Source: Owenweeksia sp. (GTDB taxonomy: Bacteria; Bacteroidota; Bacteroidia; Flavobacteriales; Schleiferiaceae). Taken from it: a stretch of DNA of 64,000 bases. Each line of letters opens with the position of its first letter. The stretch's first letter is position 1. Shown here one piece after another: positions 34,934-44,308 of this stretch. The translations under genes and the position numbers were made by a program. The notes under the pieces are model-generated. The model was not told the DNA's origin. It did no database searches and worked only from the letters and a program-made list of their open reading frames with translations. Location of the stretch: assembly GCA_002695025.1 (NCBI GenBank), contig NZNV01000013.1, positions 1-64,000 of the forward strand, given 5' to 3'.

Positions 34934-36038
34934 ACTCAACACCATTGAAGAAGCCGTGGCGGATATCCGACAGGGCAAGGTGGTAATTGTTGTAGACGAT
35001 GAAGACCGGGAGAACGAAGGTGACTTTGTAGCTGCGGCTGAAATGGTGAGTCCTGAGATGATCAACTTCATGACCAAGGAAGGTCGTGGTCTGATATGTG
35101 CCCCTTTGGTGGAAAGCCGTTGTAAGGAACTGGACCTGAATCCCATGGTCACCAAAAATACAGATCCCAATAATACCCAGTTCACCATTTCCGTTGATCT
35201 TATCGGCCAGGGAGTTACCACCGGTATCTCGGCCAGTGACCGCTCCAAAACGGTAAAAGCACTGGTAGATCCGGCCACCACTCCTGGTAACCTGGCCCGC
35301 CCGGGGCACATCTTTCCTTTAATTGCCAAACCCGGTGGGGTACTCCGCAGGACAGGGCATACGGAAGCTGCTATAGACCTGGCGCGCCTGGCCGGGCTGC
35401 AACCAGCCGGTGTTATCGTAGAGATCATGAATGAAGACGGTAGCATGGCGCGCCTCCCTCAGCTTTATGATATCGCCCAAAAATTTGATCTTAAGCTTAT
35501 CACCATTGAAGACCTGGTAGCCTACCGTATGAGCCAGGAATCGCTGATACGCAAGGAAGAGGAATTTGAACTGGAAACCTCTTACGGCACTTTTACCCTG
35601 AGGGCGTACCAGCAAACCACCAATGGCCAGATACACATTGCTTTAAGTATGGGAAAATGGGAAGCGGGGGAACCAGTACTGGTACGCATGCATTCCGCTG
35701 CCACGGCCCATGATATATTCGCCATCCTTACTTCTGATACCAGTCATCAACTGGAAAAAGCCCTGAAAAGGGTGAGTGACGAAGGCAAGGGAGCCATTGT
35801 GTACATGAACCAGGATCGCTCTCCCAGCAACCTTCTGGAGCGTATCCGCGAGTACAAGGATCCGGCCGGGCGGGTACGCAAAACCTCCTTTGCCAAAGAC
35901 AACCGTGACTTTGGTGTAGGTGCGCAGATCCTTCACGACCTGGGTATCCAAAATGTAAAGTTGCTTACCAACAACCCCATAAAACGCGTGGGCATCACCG
36001 GTTATGGATTAACCATCGTGGAGAATGTGACCATGTAG
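34899..36038 (+). CDS. ribB: 3,4-dihydroxy-2-butanone 4-phosphate synthase fused to a degenerate GTP cyclohydrolase II domain
   Basis: 379 aa with RibBA layout. The N-terminal half (about 1-207) is intact RibB: VVDDEDRENEGDF, GRGLICAPL, GHTEAAIDLARLAGLQPAGVI and EIMNEDGSMAR are all present, so it should make the four-carbon riboflavin precursor from ribulose 5-phosphate. The C-terminal half aligns with RibA, but the zinc site is gone. Where active enzymes have HSECLTGD and RCDCG, this one has HSAATAHD and TSDTSH near residues 262-282, with no cysteine, and the GRGIGL loop is replaced by DRSPSNL. That half is probably not a cyclohydrolase, and a separate RibA must exist elsewhere. Similar degenerate fusions are known in Bacteroidota from memory of family sequences. 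Confidence 0.9.
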   Translation: MSGSLPPETKIKLNTIEEAVADIRQGKVVIVVDDEDRENEGDFVAAAEMVSPEMINFMTKEGRGLICAPLVESRCKELDLNPMVTKNTDPNNTQFTISVDLIGQGVTTGISASDRSKTVKALVDPATTPGNLARPGHIFPLIAKPGGVLRRTGHTEAAIDLARLAGLQPAGVIVEIMNEDGSMARLPQLYDIAQKFDLKLITIEDLVAYRMSQESLIRKEEEFELETSYGTFTLRAYQQTTNGQIHIALSMGKWEAGEPVLVRMHSAATAHDIFAILTSDTSHQLEKALKRVSDEGKGAIVYMNQDRSPSNLLERIREYKDPAGRVRKTSFAKDNRDFGVGAQILHDLGIQNVKLLTNNPIKRVGITGYGLTIVENVTM

Positions 36039-36060
36039 TCAGAAAGGCCTATAGCGCTTT

Positions 36061-39000
36061 TTATTCCTGTTTATCCTTTTCCTGACCCTCCTCTTCGGAT
36101 GGCGGGGTACCCTGGTTATTTTGATTATCATCAGTTTGGGTGGAGTCCTTTTTTTCTCCATCCTTCACCTCTTTAATGCTTTCTTCGTCAGGCCCGGGAA
36201 TCTCCTCCTCACGAGCCTTCTCTTTCTCACGATCTTCCTGTTGGGTAGACTCTATGGGATTAAAGAGTTTATAGAAAAACTCACGGTAGGTATCAAAATC
36301 AATGCGGTAGAAGACCCCAACACCCTGCTGGTAGTTCTGATCGGCAAAGGAAAACTGATCCTGCACCGCCCTGTTAAAAGCCTTGGCACGCAAACGGCCG
36401 TCTTCCGTAATATTGTACTCGATCTCAAAATCACCGGCAATCTGATTTCTATTTTCCCCTACCGGTACACCTACCGCCCCGTTAACGGTAAAGCGATCAT
36501 TAAAGAAGCGCTTGGAAACACCTACCTCTACTTCTTCCTGGGAGTTTACACTTACATTGTTGGGGTTGCTGGGATCCCCTCCACCGGAAAGGTCCCCCGC
36601 GGCCTGATAATCCAGGGACACATTATAGTCACCGGTAAGTTGGTTGATCCAACTACTGGCCCTGCTGGCCAGCAATTTCAATCCCTGCTCCCGCCCTGTA
36701 CTCGCTCCGGGATCGGCCAGCCCCTGATCCGGGGCAAAACGGTTAAAGGCCAGCAACGAGAAAACCTGCTGGTTCATCTTGGTATCGTCTGACAGGCGGT
36801 TGGCGAGTACTGTTTGTACCGTGGAGTTGGCCCGTGGCGCTTCAATAGCAAAGTTGATGGTAGGGTCCATCAACTCCCCGGAGAGGGTAAGGTCGATATT
36901 CACCAAGGTACGTCCCCCGTTGTATTCGGACACCAAAGGACCGGGATCGGCCCGTGTGGTATACTCTGCGGTAATATTGACCAGGGCATCCAGGGGGTCA
37001 CCGTTCCAGGTTACGGTTCCTCCCCGCTCCACCCGGAAATTACGTTTCAATATATTTTCCAGGGCAAAGAGGAATTGCCCTTCGTACACCGTATAGGTTC
37101 CGTATAGTTCCATATCCTGAAAGGGGTCTATACGCAAACGGATATTCCCATTACCGTTGGAGGTAAGCTTGGTTCCAGCCTCCTGGTCAATAATGATCTG
37201 TACCTGGGCATTGCGGTTTACGGATATGTTGAAATCCAGCGTAATACCCTTATCAATAGTTACACGTTGTCTTTCCTGCTCTTGTGCGGTATCCGGTTCA
37301 TTGGGATTGATGAAGGTAACAAAATCGGATTTGCGCACGTCCTGGGCCACATCCAGGGGAATATTGAAGCGCGTATCACGCTGCGTGGAAACATCGGCTT
37401 TTATCACTACTTCATCCGGTGGACCTTTAATGGTGATGACCCCGGTTACGAAGGCCGTCCCATAGTAGGCATTATCGGCAGTAGCTTCGGTATTGAGGGC
37501 CAGCAGTTCATCGGCATCGATGCGGAGGTCCAGGTCAAAGTTGCGGAAGTTCTCATGGGTAACGGTTCCCGAGATCTTTCCTTCGGTGCCGAACTCACTG
37601 TCCCTCAACACCAGGTCCGGAAACGAGATGCGGTCCTGCAGGATCTTCACTTTCGGTGATCCCGTGAGATTGTAATCCGTTTGCAGGAACGAAACCGTAA
37701 AGGCTACCTTGGGGAGTTCCAGCTCCCCCTCCACCTTGGGCGCTCCGGTATTACCGCTCACCTGTATACCACCGTTCACATAACCCCTTAAATTTTCTAC
37801 CAAACCGCTCATAAGCGGGTTAAGACCCGCTAACCGGAACTGATCAAACTGGATGTCGAAATCTATATTTCCCAACGAATCGGGTTGATAATAACCTTTA
37901 ACGTCCAAAGTGCGCAACTTACCCAGCTGAAGGGAAGCCGCCAGTGAGATGGTATCATCTTTATACGTCCAGTCACTTTCTGCCTTGAAATTTCCTAATA
38001 GGGTATTGTTCATTTCCAGGCTATCAATGCTCAGGTTAGCCGCAAAACGGGGATTTCCCAGGATCTGTGATATGATAACATCACCGTAGAGTTCACCCTT
38101 GAAACGGGCGTTGGGCGAACCAATAAAATAATTGGCCAGGTCCATACCAAAGCCCTGTAGATCCAACCTAAGGATTTCATTGGGATTATCCGAGAGGTTA
38201 CCATTGATCACCAGGGCACGCCCTCCGTTGGAGATCACCAGCTCTTCGATATGCACGCCTGCGCTATCCAGAAAAATACGGTTGCCATCCTGGATGAGGA
38301 AATCCTGGAAACCAATATTGAAGTACGAAGAATCTATGCCGAACTCAAAATTAAGACTGTCATTCTGCAGGGCGTACCCGCTAAGGTTTGCCCGGCTGTC
38401 TACACTGTCCCTGAATATCCAGCTAAGGTTGTAAAAGAGGGTATCTCGGTAATAGAAATTACCCAGAAAAATAGAATCAATCTCAAAACCGCTGGCCAAC
38501 TTCACCCCTGCAACCCGAAACCCTAATTCGGACCGGCTGTTGGCACCATTGTATTGGAGGTCTATAGCAGCCACCGTATTTTTCTGGTATTCAAAACCGG
38601 GTGATTTTACGTCTATATTCAGTCCAGCCGTATGGGAATGGTATTCACCAGAAATACGGGAATTAGGCTCTATAATAAGCTCAGGCATAAATATTTCCGT
38701 GAGCAACTGGGTATTATTGATGGTGATATCAAAATTGAAATTTCCAGCCGGAACCTCCGGCATGGGACGTTTGGATTTGACAAATTTGCGTAGGTGGTAA
38801 TTGAAGGCCCCTGCAATACTGGCCAGGGTATAATTACCGGAAACATCCGCTTCCAGGATATTGGACCTCACCGTAAGTGAGCGAGTGGTATCCAAACCCT
38901 TGGACTCTATTTTTATATCCTCGAAGAAATAAAAGTTACGGGCCTTCTCAAACATGGTATTGGTAACGTTTATGCTGCCTTGCCACTTATCATAATTCAG

Positions 39001-40662
39001 GGCCACAAAATCTATATCCAGCTCCGTAGATACCCTGGATACCGTATCTGGGGTAAAGTTCAGCGCATACAAGTCTGCAGTATCAATCTTAGCCGTAAAA
39101 TTATAGGTGGACGTATCCTTGCCAAAGCTGGCGTTACCGTTAAAAACCAACCGCAGGTTGGGGTCTTTAGCCTCAAATCGTCCTTTGAAGTACCCTTTCT
39201 GGATACGTCCGTTCACAGACATATTGGAATACGCGTAGTCATTGTATTCAAACAAAGGGATCTGGCCTTTCAATTGGGTATTCATAAAACGTGGGTCCAG
39301 GCCCATGCCATCCAGTGCCAGGCGTGCCGAAACCCTGCCCAGGGAAGAGTCCTGCAACAGTAGGCCAAGATTCACTTCCTCCACCTCCACATCGCCTTTA
39401 TAAGTAAGATTACGGAGGGTAGTATCCGGCTGGTGAAAAGCTATATCGGCATTCACGGTACCTACATCGGTAGTGAGTACCGCCCGCGTTTTGAAGTCCT
39501 TTAAATAACCTGTAAAGTCGCCACTGAAGTTTACATTCCCCAGCTGATCGATCATAGCGGGCAGGGTAGAATCCGAAAAAAGACCGTTGATATAGCGGAT
39601 ATCTGCGGGGGTGGTATTGATGAAAAGATCCCGGGCATCCAGGAAAATGCTGTCCACATTGGTGGGGTCCTTCAAGGCTATATCTCCCCGCAGGCGTGTA
39701 CTTTCTCCCAACTCGATCACCAGATCCTTGGTTTTGAGATCATTGATAATCCCGTTGATCTCGCCAGCCACAGCAAAACGGTCGAAATCCGGGAATGCAG
39801 ACGCAAAGAACATGATCTCTTCCGATTCTATACGGGTATCCTCATCCAGTTCAGCCTCAATACTTACCTGGTTGATGAAATCCTTAAAGGCGGCCGTACT
39901 ATCGTATTTGAGAGCTATATCTCCTTTGATATAGCTCCGGCTGGTTTTCAGTTCCAGGTTCTCTGCGTAAAGCCGATCAGCCAGGTAACCCACTTCTCCC
40001 TCCAGGTGATATACGTCAAGGCTGTAACGTTCTTTAGCAGAAAAGCTCTCGATATCGCCTGAAACATAGGAACCATCCAGGTCAAAGTTATCGATCTCCA
40101 GGTTCAGTTCCTTCACCCAGTAACGGCTACAACTATCGCAATTCACGTTCTCAAAACGGAACATCCCATCGGTTATATCAATGTCCCCTATCTCCATCTG
40201 GAAGGGAGGAGCATTGGGATCCCGTGGTTTTCCTGAATCGAATTTTTTAATGAATTTCTGGAACTCTGAAGTAGTATCTCCCTCTTCGGTGATCCAGTTA
40301 AAGCGTAATTTTTCTATGGAAATATCACTGGCCGATAAGGTGTTGGAAGCGGAGTAAAAACCGCTGAAACCAAAATTCAAATGTTGGGCATAAATGATGG
40401 TATCCCGTTTTTCACCGGGAAGATATAGCTCTTCCAAAGTGAAATTATTGGGAAAACTATACTTGAAGTACGCCAGGGAAACCCTGGAATCATACTTATT
40501 ATTGAACCAGTCTACTGCCTTTTTTGCCGCCCAGGTTTGCACGCTGGTAAAGGAAAATACAATGGTGATGAGCAGCAGGAAACCCAGCAAACCCAACAAA
40601 AACCAGCCTATTATTTTTAATACTCTCTTGATCGTAATTTTGCAGTATGAAGTATGACCCAA
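36061..40662 (-). CDS. tamB: TamB-like translocation/assembly module protein
   Basis: About 1533 aa. An N-terminal signal-anchor (about 14-38, IIGWFLLGLLGFLLLITIVF) precedes long AsmA/TamB-type beta-sheet repeats and the C-terminal DUF490 domain (about 1080-1440; GTYTVYEGQFLFALENILKRNFRVERGGTVTWNGDPLDALVNITAEY is diagnostic). The tail (about 1470-1533) is highly charged and low-complexity. TamB-family proteins span the periplasm and act in outer-membrane protein insertion and/or phospholipid transport. The only visible start is a TTG at 40662, which lies 16 bp inside the divergent tsaD gene; a later non-ATG start cannot be excluded. Confidence 0.92.
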   Translation of the reverse strand: MGHTSYCKITIKRVLKIIGWFLLGLLGFLLLITIVFSFTSVQTWAAKKAVDWFNNKYDSRVSLAYFKYSFPNNFTLEELYLPGEKRDTIIYAQHLNFGFSGFYSASNTLSASDISIEKLRFNWITEEGDTTSEFQKFIKKFDSGKPRDPNAPPFQMEIGDIDITDGMFRFENVNCDSCSRYWVKELNLEIDNFDLDGSYVSGDIESFSAKERYSLDVYHLEGEVGYLADRLYAENLELKTSRSYIKGDIALKYDSTAAFKDFINQVSIEAELDEDTRIESEEIMFFASAFPDFDRFAVAGEINGIINDLKTKDLVIELGESTRLRGDIALKDPTNVDSIFLDARDLFINTTPADIRYINGLFSDSTLPAMIDQLGNVNFSGDFTGYLKDFKTRAVLTTDVGTVNADIAFHQPDTTLRNLTYKGDVEVEEVNLGLLLQDSSLGRVSARLALDGMGLDPRFMNTQLKGQIPLFEYNDYAYSNMSVNGRIQKGYFKGRFEAKDPNLRLVFNGNASFGKDTSTYNFTAKIDTADLYALNFTPDTVSRVSTELDIDFVALNYDKWQGSINVTNTMFEKARNFYFFEDIKIESKGLDTTRSLTVRSNILEADVSGNYTLASIAGAFNYHLRKFVKSKRPMPEVPAGNFNFDITINNTQLLTEIFMPELIIEPNSRISGEYHSHTAGLNIDVKSPGFEYQKNTVAAIDLQYNGANSRSELGFRVAGVKLASGFEIDSIFLGNFYYRDTLFYNLSWIFRDSVDSRANLSGYALQNDSLNFEFGIDSSYFNIGFQDFLIQDGNRIFLDSAGVHIEELVISNGGRALVINGNLSDNPNEILRLDLQGFGMDLANYFIGSPNARFKGELYGDVIISQILGNPRFAANLSIDSLEMNNTLLGNFKAESDWTYKDDTISLAASLQLGKLRTLDVKGYYQPDSLGNIDFDIQFDQFRLAGLNPLMSGLVENLRGYVNGGIQVSGNTGAPKVEGELELPKVAFTVSFLQTDYNLTGSPKVKILQDRISFPDLVLRDSEFGTEGKISGTVTHENFRNFDLDLRIDADELLALNTEATADNAYYGTAFVTGVITIKGPPDEVVIKADVSTQRDTRFNIPLDVAQDVRKSDFVTFINPNEPDTAQEQERQRVTIDKGITLDFNISVNRNAQVQIIIDQEAGTKLTSNGNGNIRLRIDPFQDMELYGTYTVYEGQFLFALENILKRNFRVERGGTVTWNGDPLDALVNITAEYTTRADPGPLVSEYNGGRTLVNIDLTLSGELMDPTINFAIEAPRANSTVQTVLANRLSDDTKMNQQVFSLLAFNRFAPDQGLADPGASTGREQGLKLLASRASSWINQLTGDYNVSLDYQAAGDLSGGGDPSNPNNVSVNSQEEVEVGVSKRFFNDRFTVNGAVGVPVGENRNQIAGDFEIEYNITEDGRLRAKAFNRAVQDQFSFADQNYQQGVGVFYRIDFDTYREFFYKLFNPIESTQQEDREKEKAREEEIPGPDEESIKEVKDGEKKDSTQTDDNQNNQGTPPSEEEGQEKDKQE
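40635..40642 (+). promoter_or_regulatory. Candidate -7 box for tsaD, abutting the start codon
   Basis: TAATTTTG fits TAnnTTTG and ends 4 bp before the tsaD ATG, so the mRNA would begin at or very near the start codon. The box lies within the first codons of tamB on the other strand. Confidence 0.4.
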
Positions 40663-41672
40663 TTATTCTCGGCATTGAATCCAGTTGTGACGATACCTCA
40701 GCAGCGGTGATCCAGGGCCGTAAAATACTGGCAAATGTAACGGCAAATCAGGATATACATCAACAATATGGTGGTGTAGTGCCTGAGTTAGCCTCACGTG
40801 CTCATCAACAAAACATTGTACCGGTTGTTGACGCTGCCTTGAAAAAAGCAAAAATCTCACCAAATAAACTGTCTGCTATAGCCTTTACTTCGGGTCCGGG
40901 ATTGATGGGATCCCTGTTGGTTGGTACTTCTTTTGCCAAATCTATGGCCATGGCTCTTGGCATTCCACTTATTGACGTCAATCACATGCAGGCGCATATC
41001 CTGGCGCACTTCATTGAATCGGAAAATATGGATGCTCCTCCTTTTCCCTTCCTGTGCCTTACCGTAAGCGGGGGGCATACACAGATCGTAAAGGTGAATC
41101 ATTACTTTGATTATGAACTGATCGGACAAACGCTGGATGATGCGGCCGGGGAAGCTTTTGACAAAGCGGCCAAAATCATGGGGCTTCCTTACCCCGGTGG
41201 CCCGCTGATCGATAAGTACGGACAAGCCGGAGATGCTTCACGATTTACCTTTTCCAAACCCCAGATAGAAGACTACAACTACAGTTTCAGCGGTTTAAAG
41301 ACCAGCATCCTCTATTTCCTGCAAAAGGAAGTAGCTAAACAGACTGACTTTGTGGAAGCCAACCGGGACGACCTTTGCGCCTCCATTCAGCGTACCATCA
41401 TTAGCATATTATTGGAAAAGCTGGAGAAAGCCGCTTCAGATCTGAACATCCATCATATTGCCATTGCCGGTGGAGTATCAGCCAATTCGCTGCTGCGTTC
41501 AGAGTTGCTGCACCGTGAAAAAACCCTGGGCTGGAAAACCTATATACCGAGCTTTGAGTTCTGTACCGACAATGGGGCTATGATCGCTATTACAGGCTAT
41601 TACCGCTACCAGGAAGGCAACTTTGCGGATATGAGCATCAAAGCTGAAGCCCGCAAGTTTATAGTGGAATAA
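40647..41672 (+). CDS. tsaD: tRNA threonylcarbamoyladenosine biosynthesis protein TsaD
   Basis: 341 aa, standard length. It transfers the threonylcarbamoyl group to A37 of ANN-reading tRNAs together with TsaB and TsaE. Visible motifs are GIESSCDDTSAAV (7-19), the metal-binding His pair in VNHMQAHILAHF (about 112-122), the LTVSGGHTQIV phosphate loop, LDDAAGEAFDKAAKIMGLPYPGGP, and IAGGVSANSLLR near 273. The C-terminal CTDNGAMIAITGYYRY is also typical. It is divergent from tamB with overlapping 5' ends, and followed after 46 bp by a GH2 gene with its own candidate promoter. Confidence 0.97.
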   Translation: MKYDPIILGIESSCDDTSAAVIQGRKILANVTANQDIHQQYGGVVPELASRAHQQNIVPVVDAALKKAKISPNKLSAIAFTSGPGLMGSLLVGTSFAKSMAMALGIPLIDVNHMQAHILAHFIESENMDAPPFPFLCLTVSGGHTQIVKVNHYFDYELIGQTLDDAAGEAFDKAAKIMGLPYPGGPLIDKYGQAGDASRFTFSKPQIEDYNYSFSGLKTSILYFLQKEVAKQTDFVEANRDDLCASIQRTIISILLEKLEKAASDLNIHHIAIAGGVSANSLLRSELLHREKTLGWKTYIPSFEFCTDNGAMIAITGYYRYQEGNFADMSIKAEARKFIVE

Positions 41673-41686
41673 AGGTTAAATGGCCT

Positions 41687-41694
41687 ACATTTGA
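41687..41694 (+). promoter_or_regulatory. Candidate -7 box for the GH2 gene
   Basis: TACATTTG (TAnnTTTG) in the 46-bp gap after tsaD; the predicted leader is about 20 nt. No exact TTG at -33. Confidence 0.38.
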
Positions 41695-41718
41695 GGAAAA
41701 CCAAACTTTCTTTTATCC

Positions 41719-44244
41719 ATGTACCGGTTTTTCAGAGTGGCATTTTCCGGCTGTATAACCCTGTTTTTTTGTTGCCTTAGCCTTCTTACCGGTTTTTCTG
41801 CCCACTCACAAACCCGCAGAGACCTCAACGATAACTGGCAATTTCAAAAAGAAGGGGGAGCTGTGGAACAGGTACACCTACCTCACACCTGGAACGCTGA
41901 AGATCCTTTTGACGATGAGCCGGGTTATTTCCGCGGCCAGGGAATTTATACCCGCACTGTCACACTCTCCGCAGAAGAATCGCAGAAGGACCTGTACCTG
42001 AAATTTGAAGCCGTGAACCAGCGTGCCACGGTAAAAGTGAATGGCGTGAAAGCGGGAGAGCACAAGGGTGGCTACACCGCTTTTTACCTTAAAATTGACG
42101 AGTATACACATGCCGGTGAGAACGAACTCAGGGTAGAAGTGGATAATTTGCATGATCCTTCCGTAGTTCCCCTTAAGGGTGATTTCAATTTTTACGGGGG
42201 CATTTACCGTGATGTATGGCTGGAAGTGGAAAATGAAGTACATTTTACTAAGGACACCTCACTGGGCGCTGAACAAATCTATCTCACCAGCTTTGATACC
42301 CATAAAGAAAAAGGCGGATTACAGCTCCGTTTCCATATAACCAATACGGGAAAAGAGCAGGAGATTCTTCAACACCTTCAAATATATGACCCTGGAGGTA
42401 ACCTGGTGCACCAGGATCAAGTACCCGTTGATCCGGGCATGGAGATCAGCAAGTCTTATACTTTGGAAAAACCAGTTCTATGGTCTCCCCAATCACCTGC
42501 CCTGTACCGCCTAAAACTGAGCTTATGGAATGCGGAAACCCTGGAGGTGCTGGACGCTTTTCAAACACATTATGCCTTTCGCTATTATCGTTTTGATGCT
42601 GATTCCGGTTTTTACCTGAACGGAAAACCCCTGAAGCTGATCGGAGCCAACCGGCACCAGGATTATCCAGGCCTGGGTAACGCCCTTAGTAATGATCGCC
42701 ACCGGAAGGATATACAATTGCTCAAGGATATGGGTGCCAACTTCTTCCGGACTGCTCACTACCCGCAGGACCAGGCCGTGTTGAACGCATGTGATAGCCT
42801 GGGTTTATTGGTTTCCATGGAGATACCCCTGGACCATGAAATGACGGACTCGCCTGAATTTCGCGCCCAAACCCGGCACATGATGGAAGAAATGATAGCT
42901 CAGCATCATAATCACCCTTCTATTATTATCTGGGCCTATATGAACGAGATGTTCCTGGGCCGCAAGCTGGAGAGGGATCAAAAAGACATTCAGACCATTG
43001 TTGATTTTGCTAAAGAAATGGAAGGCCTTAGCCGGGCGAAAGCTTCGGATCGCTATACCATGATCCCCAATCACGGGCAACTTGAACTATATGAACGGCC
43101 CGGCTTAACCCGGCTGCCGATGATTGTAGGTTGGAACCTCTATTTCGGCTGGTACGAAGAGGACCCTGAAAATCTCACGCGCTTTCTCCATAATTATCAC
43201 AAGCAGGTACCGGACAAACCGGTGCTGATTACCGAGTACGGGGCCGGGGCCGATCCACGTATCCGAAGCCTGAACCCGGAGCGTTTTGACTTCTCCGTGG
43301 ACTGGCAGTTTCAATACCACCTGAGCTACCTCAATCAGTTCCGCAAAATGGATTTCCTTTCCGGTGCTGCCGTATGGAACCTGTTTGATTTTGGTTCGGA
43401 ATTCCGGCAGGATGCCGTGCCGCATATCAACAGCAAGGGTTTAATGTCTTACAACCGAAAACCCAAGGATGCTTATTTCCTATATCAGGCACGCCTTACG
43501 AAAGATCCCTTTGCCGAAATACTACCCACACAATTCCCGGTACTCCCAGCCAGTTTAGGGTCTGAACCGATATACTGGCCCATAAAAGTGGTGAGCAACC
43601 TTCAAGATGCTACCATACAGGTTAATGGCGATTTGTATCCTTCCCAAAAATTAGTGGATGGTTTTGCGGAATGGAAAGTTCCCCTGGTGGGAGACAGTCT
43701 ACATGTTTTTGCGCAGGTAACCGGAGATTCGGGTAAAGTGATAGTCCGGGAAAAGGTCTATTACCTCAGCTCTGCCCTGAATATAAACCTGGGAGCCAAT
43801 TTTTATTTTCACGACCCGGAAACCTATACCCTGTGGCGGCCGGATCAGGCTTTTGAAGAGGGAAAGTTTTTTGGTCATTCAGAAGGTATGGCTTACCGGC
43901 CACGGCAGGCGGGAATTGGAACAAGCAGGGGTATTGACGGCACGGAACTGGACCCGCTTTACCAAACCCAAAATCAAGGGCTAAGTGGTTATCATTTTGA
44001 ATTGGTACCCGGTGAATATGAGGTAAAATTGCTGTGGGCCCGGATAGACCCCAAACTGGATGGTAAATTCATGGTTGTTATAAATGGTAAAGAGTTGGAT
44101 GAAGTGGACAGCCGCAAAATGGACGAGTTTAAAGCCATAAGCCACTCCTACCGCGTTATTACCGGAAAAAGAATGATAATTGAACTGAAATTATCACGTG
44201 GAAAAACCTTTTTGAACGGGATACAGATCATATCGTCCAAATGA
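41719..44244 (+). CDS. Secreted glycoside hydrolase family 2 protein (beta-galactosidase-like)
   Basis: 841 aa with a signal peptide (cleaved near AHSQ, about residue 31). The GH2 sugar-binding jellyroll (about 35-180: NDNWQFQKEGGAVEQVHLPHTWNAEDPF, VKVNGVKAGEHKGGYTAFYL, NFYGGIYRDVWLE), the Ig-like domain (180-290) and the TIM barrel (290-600) follow in order. The acid/base Glu is in WAYMNEMF (about 411) and the nucleophile Glu in VLITEYGAG (about 505). The C-terminus (690-841) has a malectin-like carbohydrate-binding look (INLGANFYFHDPETYTLW, TFLNGIQII). No SusCD pair or sulfatase is next to it, so it is not in an obvious polysaccharide locus. Substrate is not predictable. Confidence 0.9.
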   Translation: MYRFFRVAFSGCITLFFCCLSLLTGFSAHSQTRRDLNDNWQFQKEGGAVEQVHLPHTWNAEDPFDDEPGYFRGQGIYTRTVTLSAEESQKDLYLKFEAVNQRATVKVNGVKAGEHKGGYTAFYLKIDEYTHAGENELRVEVDNLHDPSVVPLKGDFNFYGGIYRDVWLEVENEVHFTKDTSLGAEQIYLTSFDTHKEKGGLQLRFHITNTGKEQEILQHLQIYDPGGNLVHQDQVPVDPGMEISKSYTLEKPVLWSPQSPALYRLKLSLWNAETLEVLDAFQTHYAFRYYRFDADSGFYLNGKPLKLIGANRHQDYPGLGNALSNDRHRKDIQLLKDMGANFFRTAHYPQDQAVLNACDSLGLLVSMEIPLDHEMTDSPEFRAQTRHMMEEMIAQHHNHPSIIIWAYMNEMFLGRKLERDQKDIQTIVDFAKEMEGLSRAKASDRYTMIPNHGQLELYERPGLTRLPMIVGWNLYFGWYEEDPENLTRFLHNYHKQVPDKPVLITEYGAGADPRIRSLNPERFDFSVDWQFQYHLSYLNQFRKMDFLSGAAVWNLFDFGSEFRQDAVPHINSKGLMSYNRKPKDAYFLYQARLTKDPFAEILPTQFPVLPASLGSEPIYWPIKVVSNLQDATIQVNGDLYPSQKLVDGFAEWKVPLVGDSLHVFAQVTGDSGKVIVREKVYYLSSALNINLGANFYFHDPETYTLWRPDQAFEEGKFFGHSEGMAYRPRQAGIGTSRGIDGTELDPLYQTQNQGLSGYHFELVPGEYEVKLLWARIDPKLDGKFMVVINGKELDEVDSRKMDEFKAISHSYRVITGKRMIIELKLSRGKTFLNGIQIISSK

Positions 44245-44308
44245 TGATTTTTGCCCCCGCTTTGGAGGACTGTGAACATTTTTAGCACAAACCCACTAAG
44301 TAAATAGC

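Noticed and set aside
36039-36060. Terminator between ribB-like and tamB-like genes
   Set aside because: The 22-bp gap has only a weak, mismatched stem around CTATAG and a short T-run; not enough to call.
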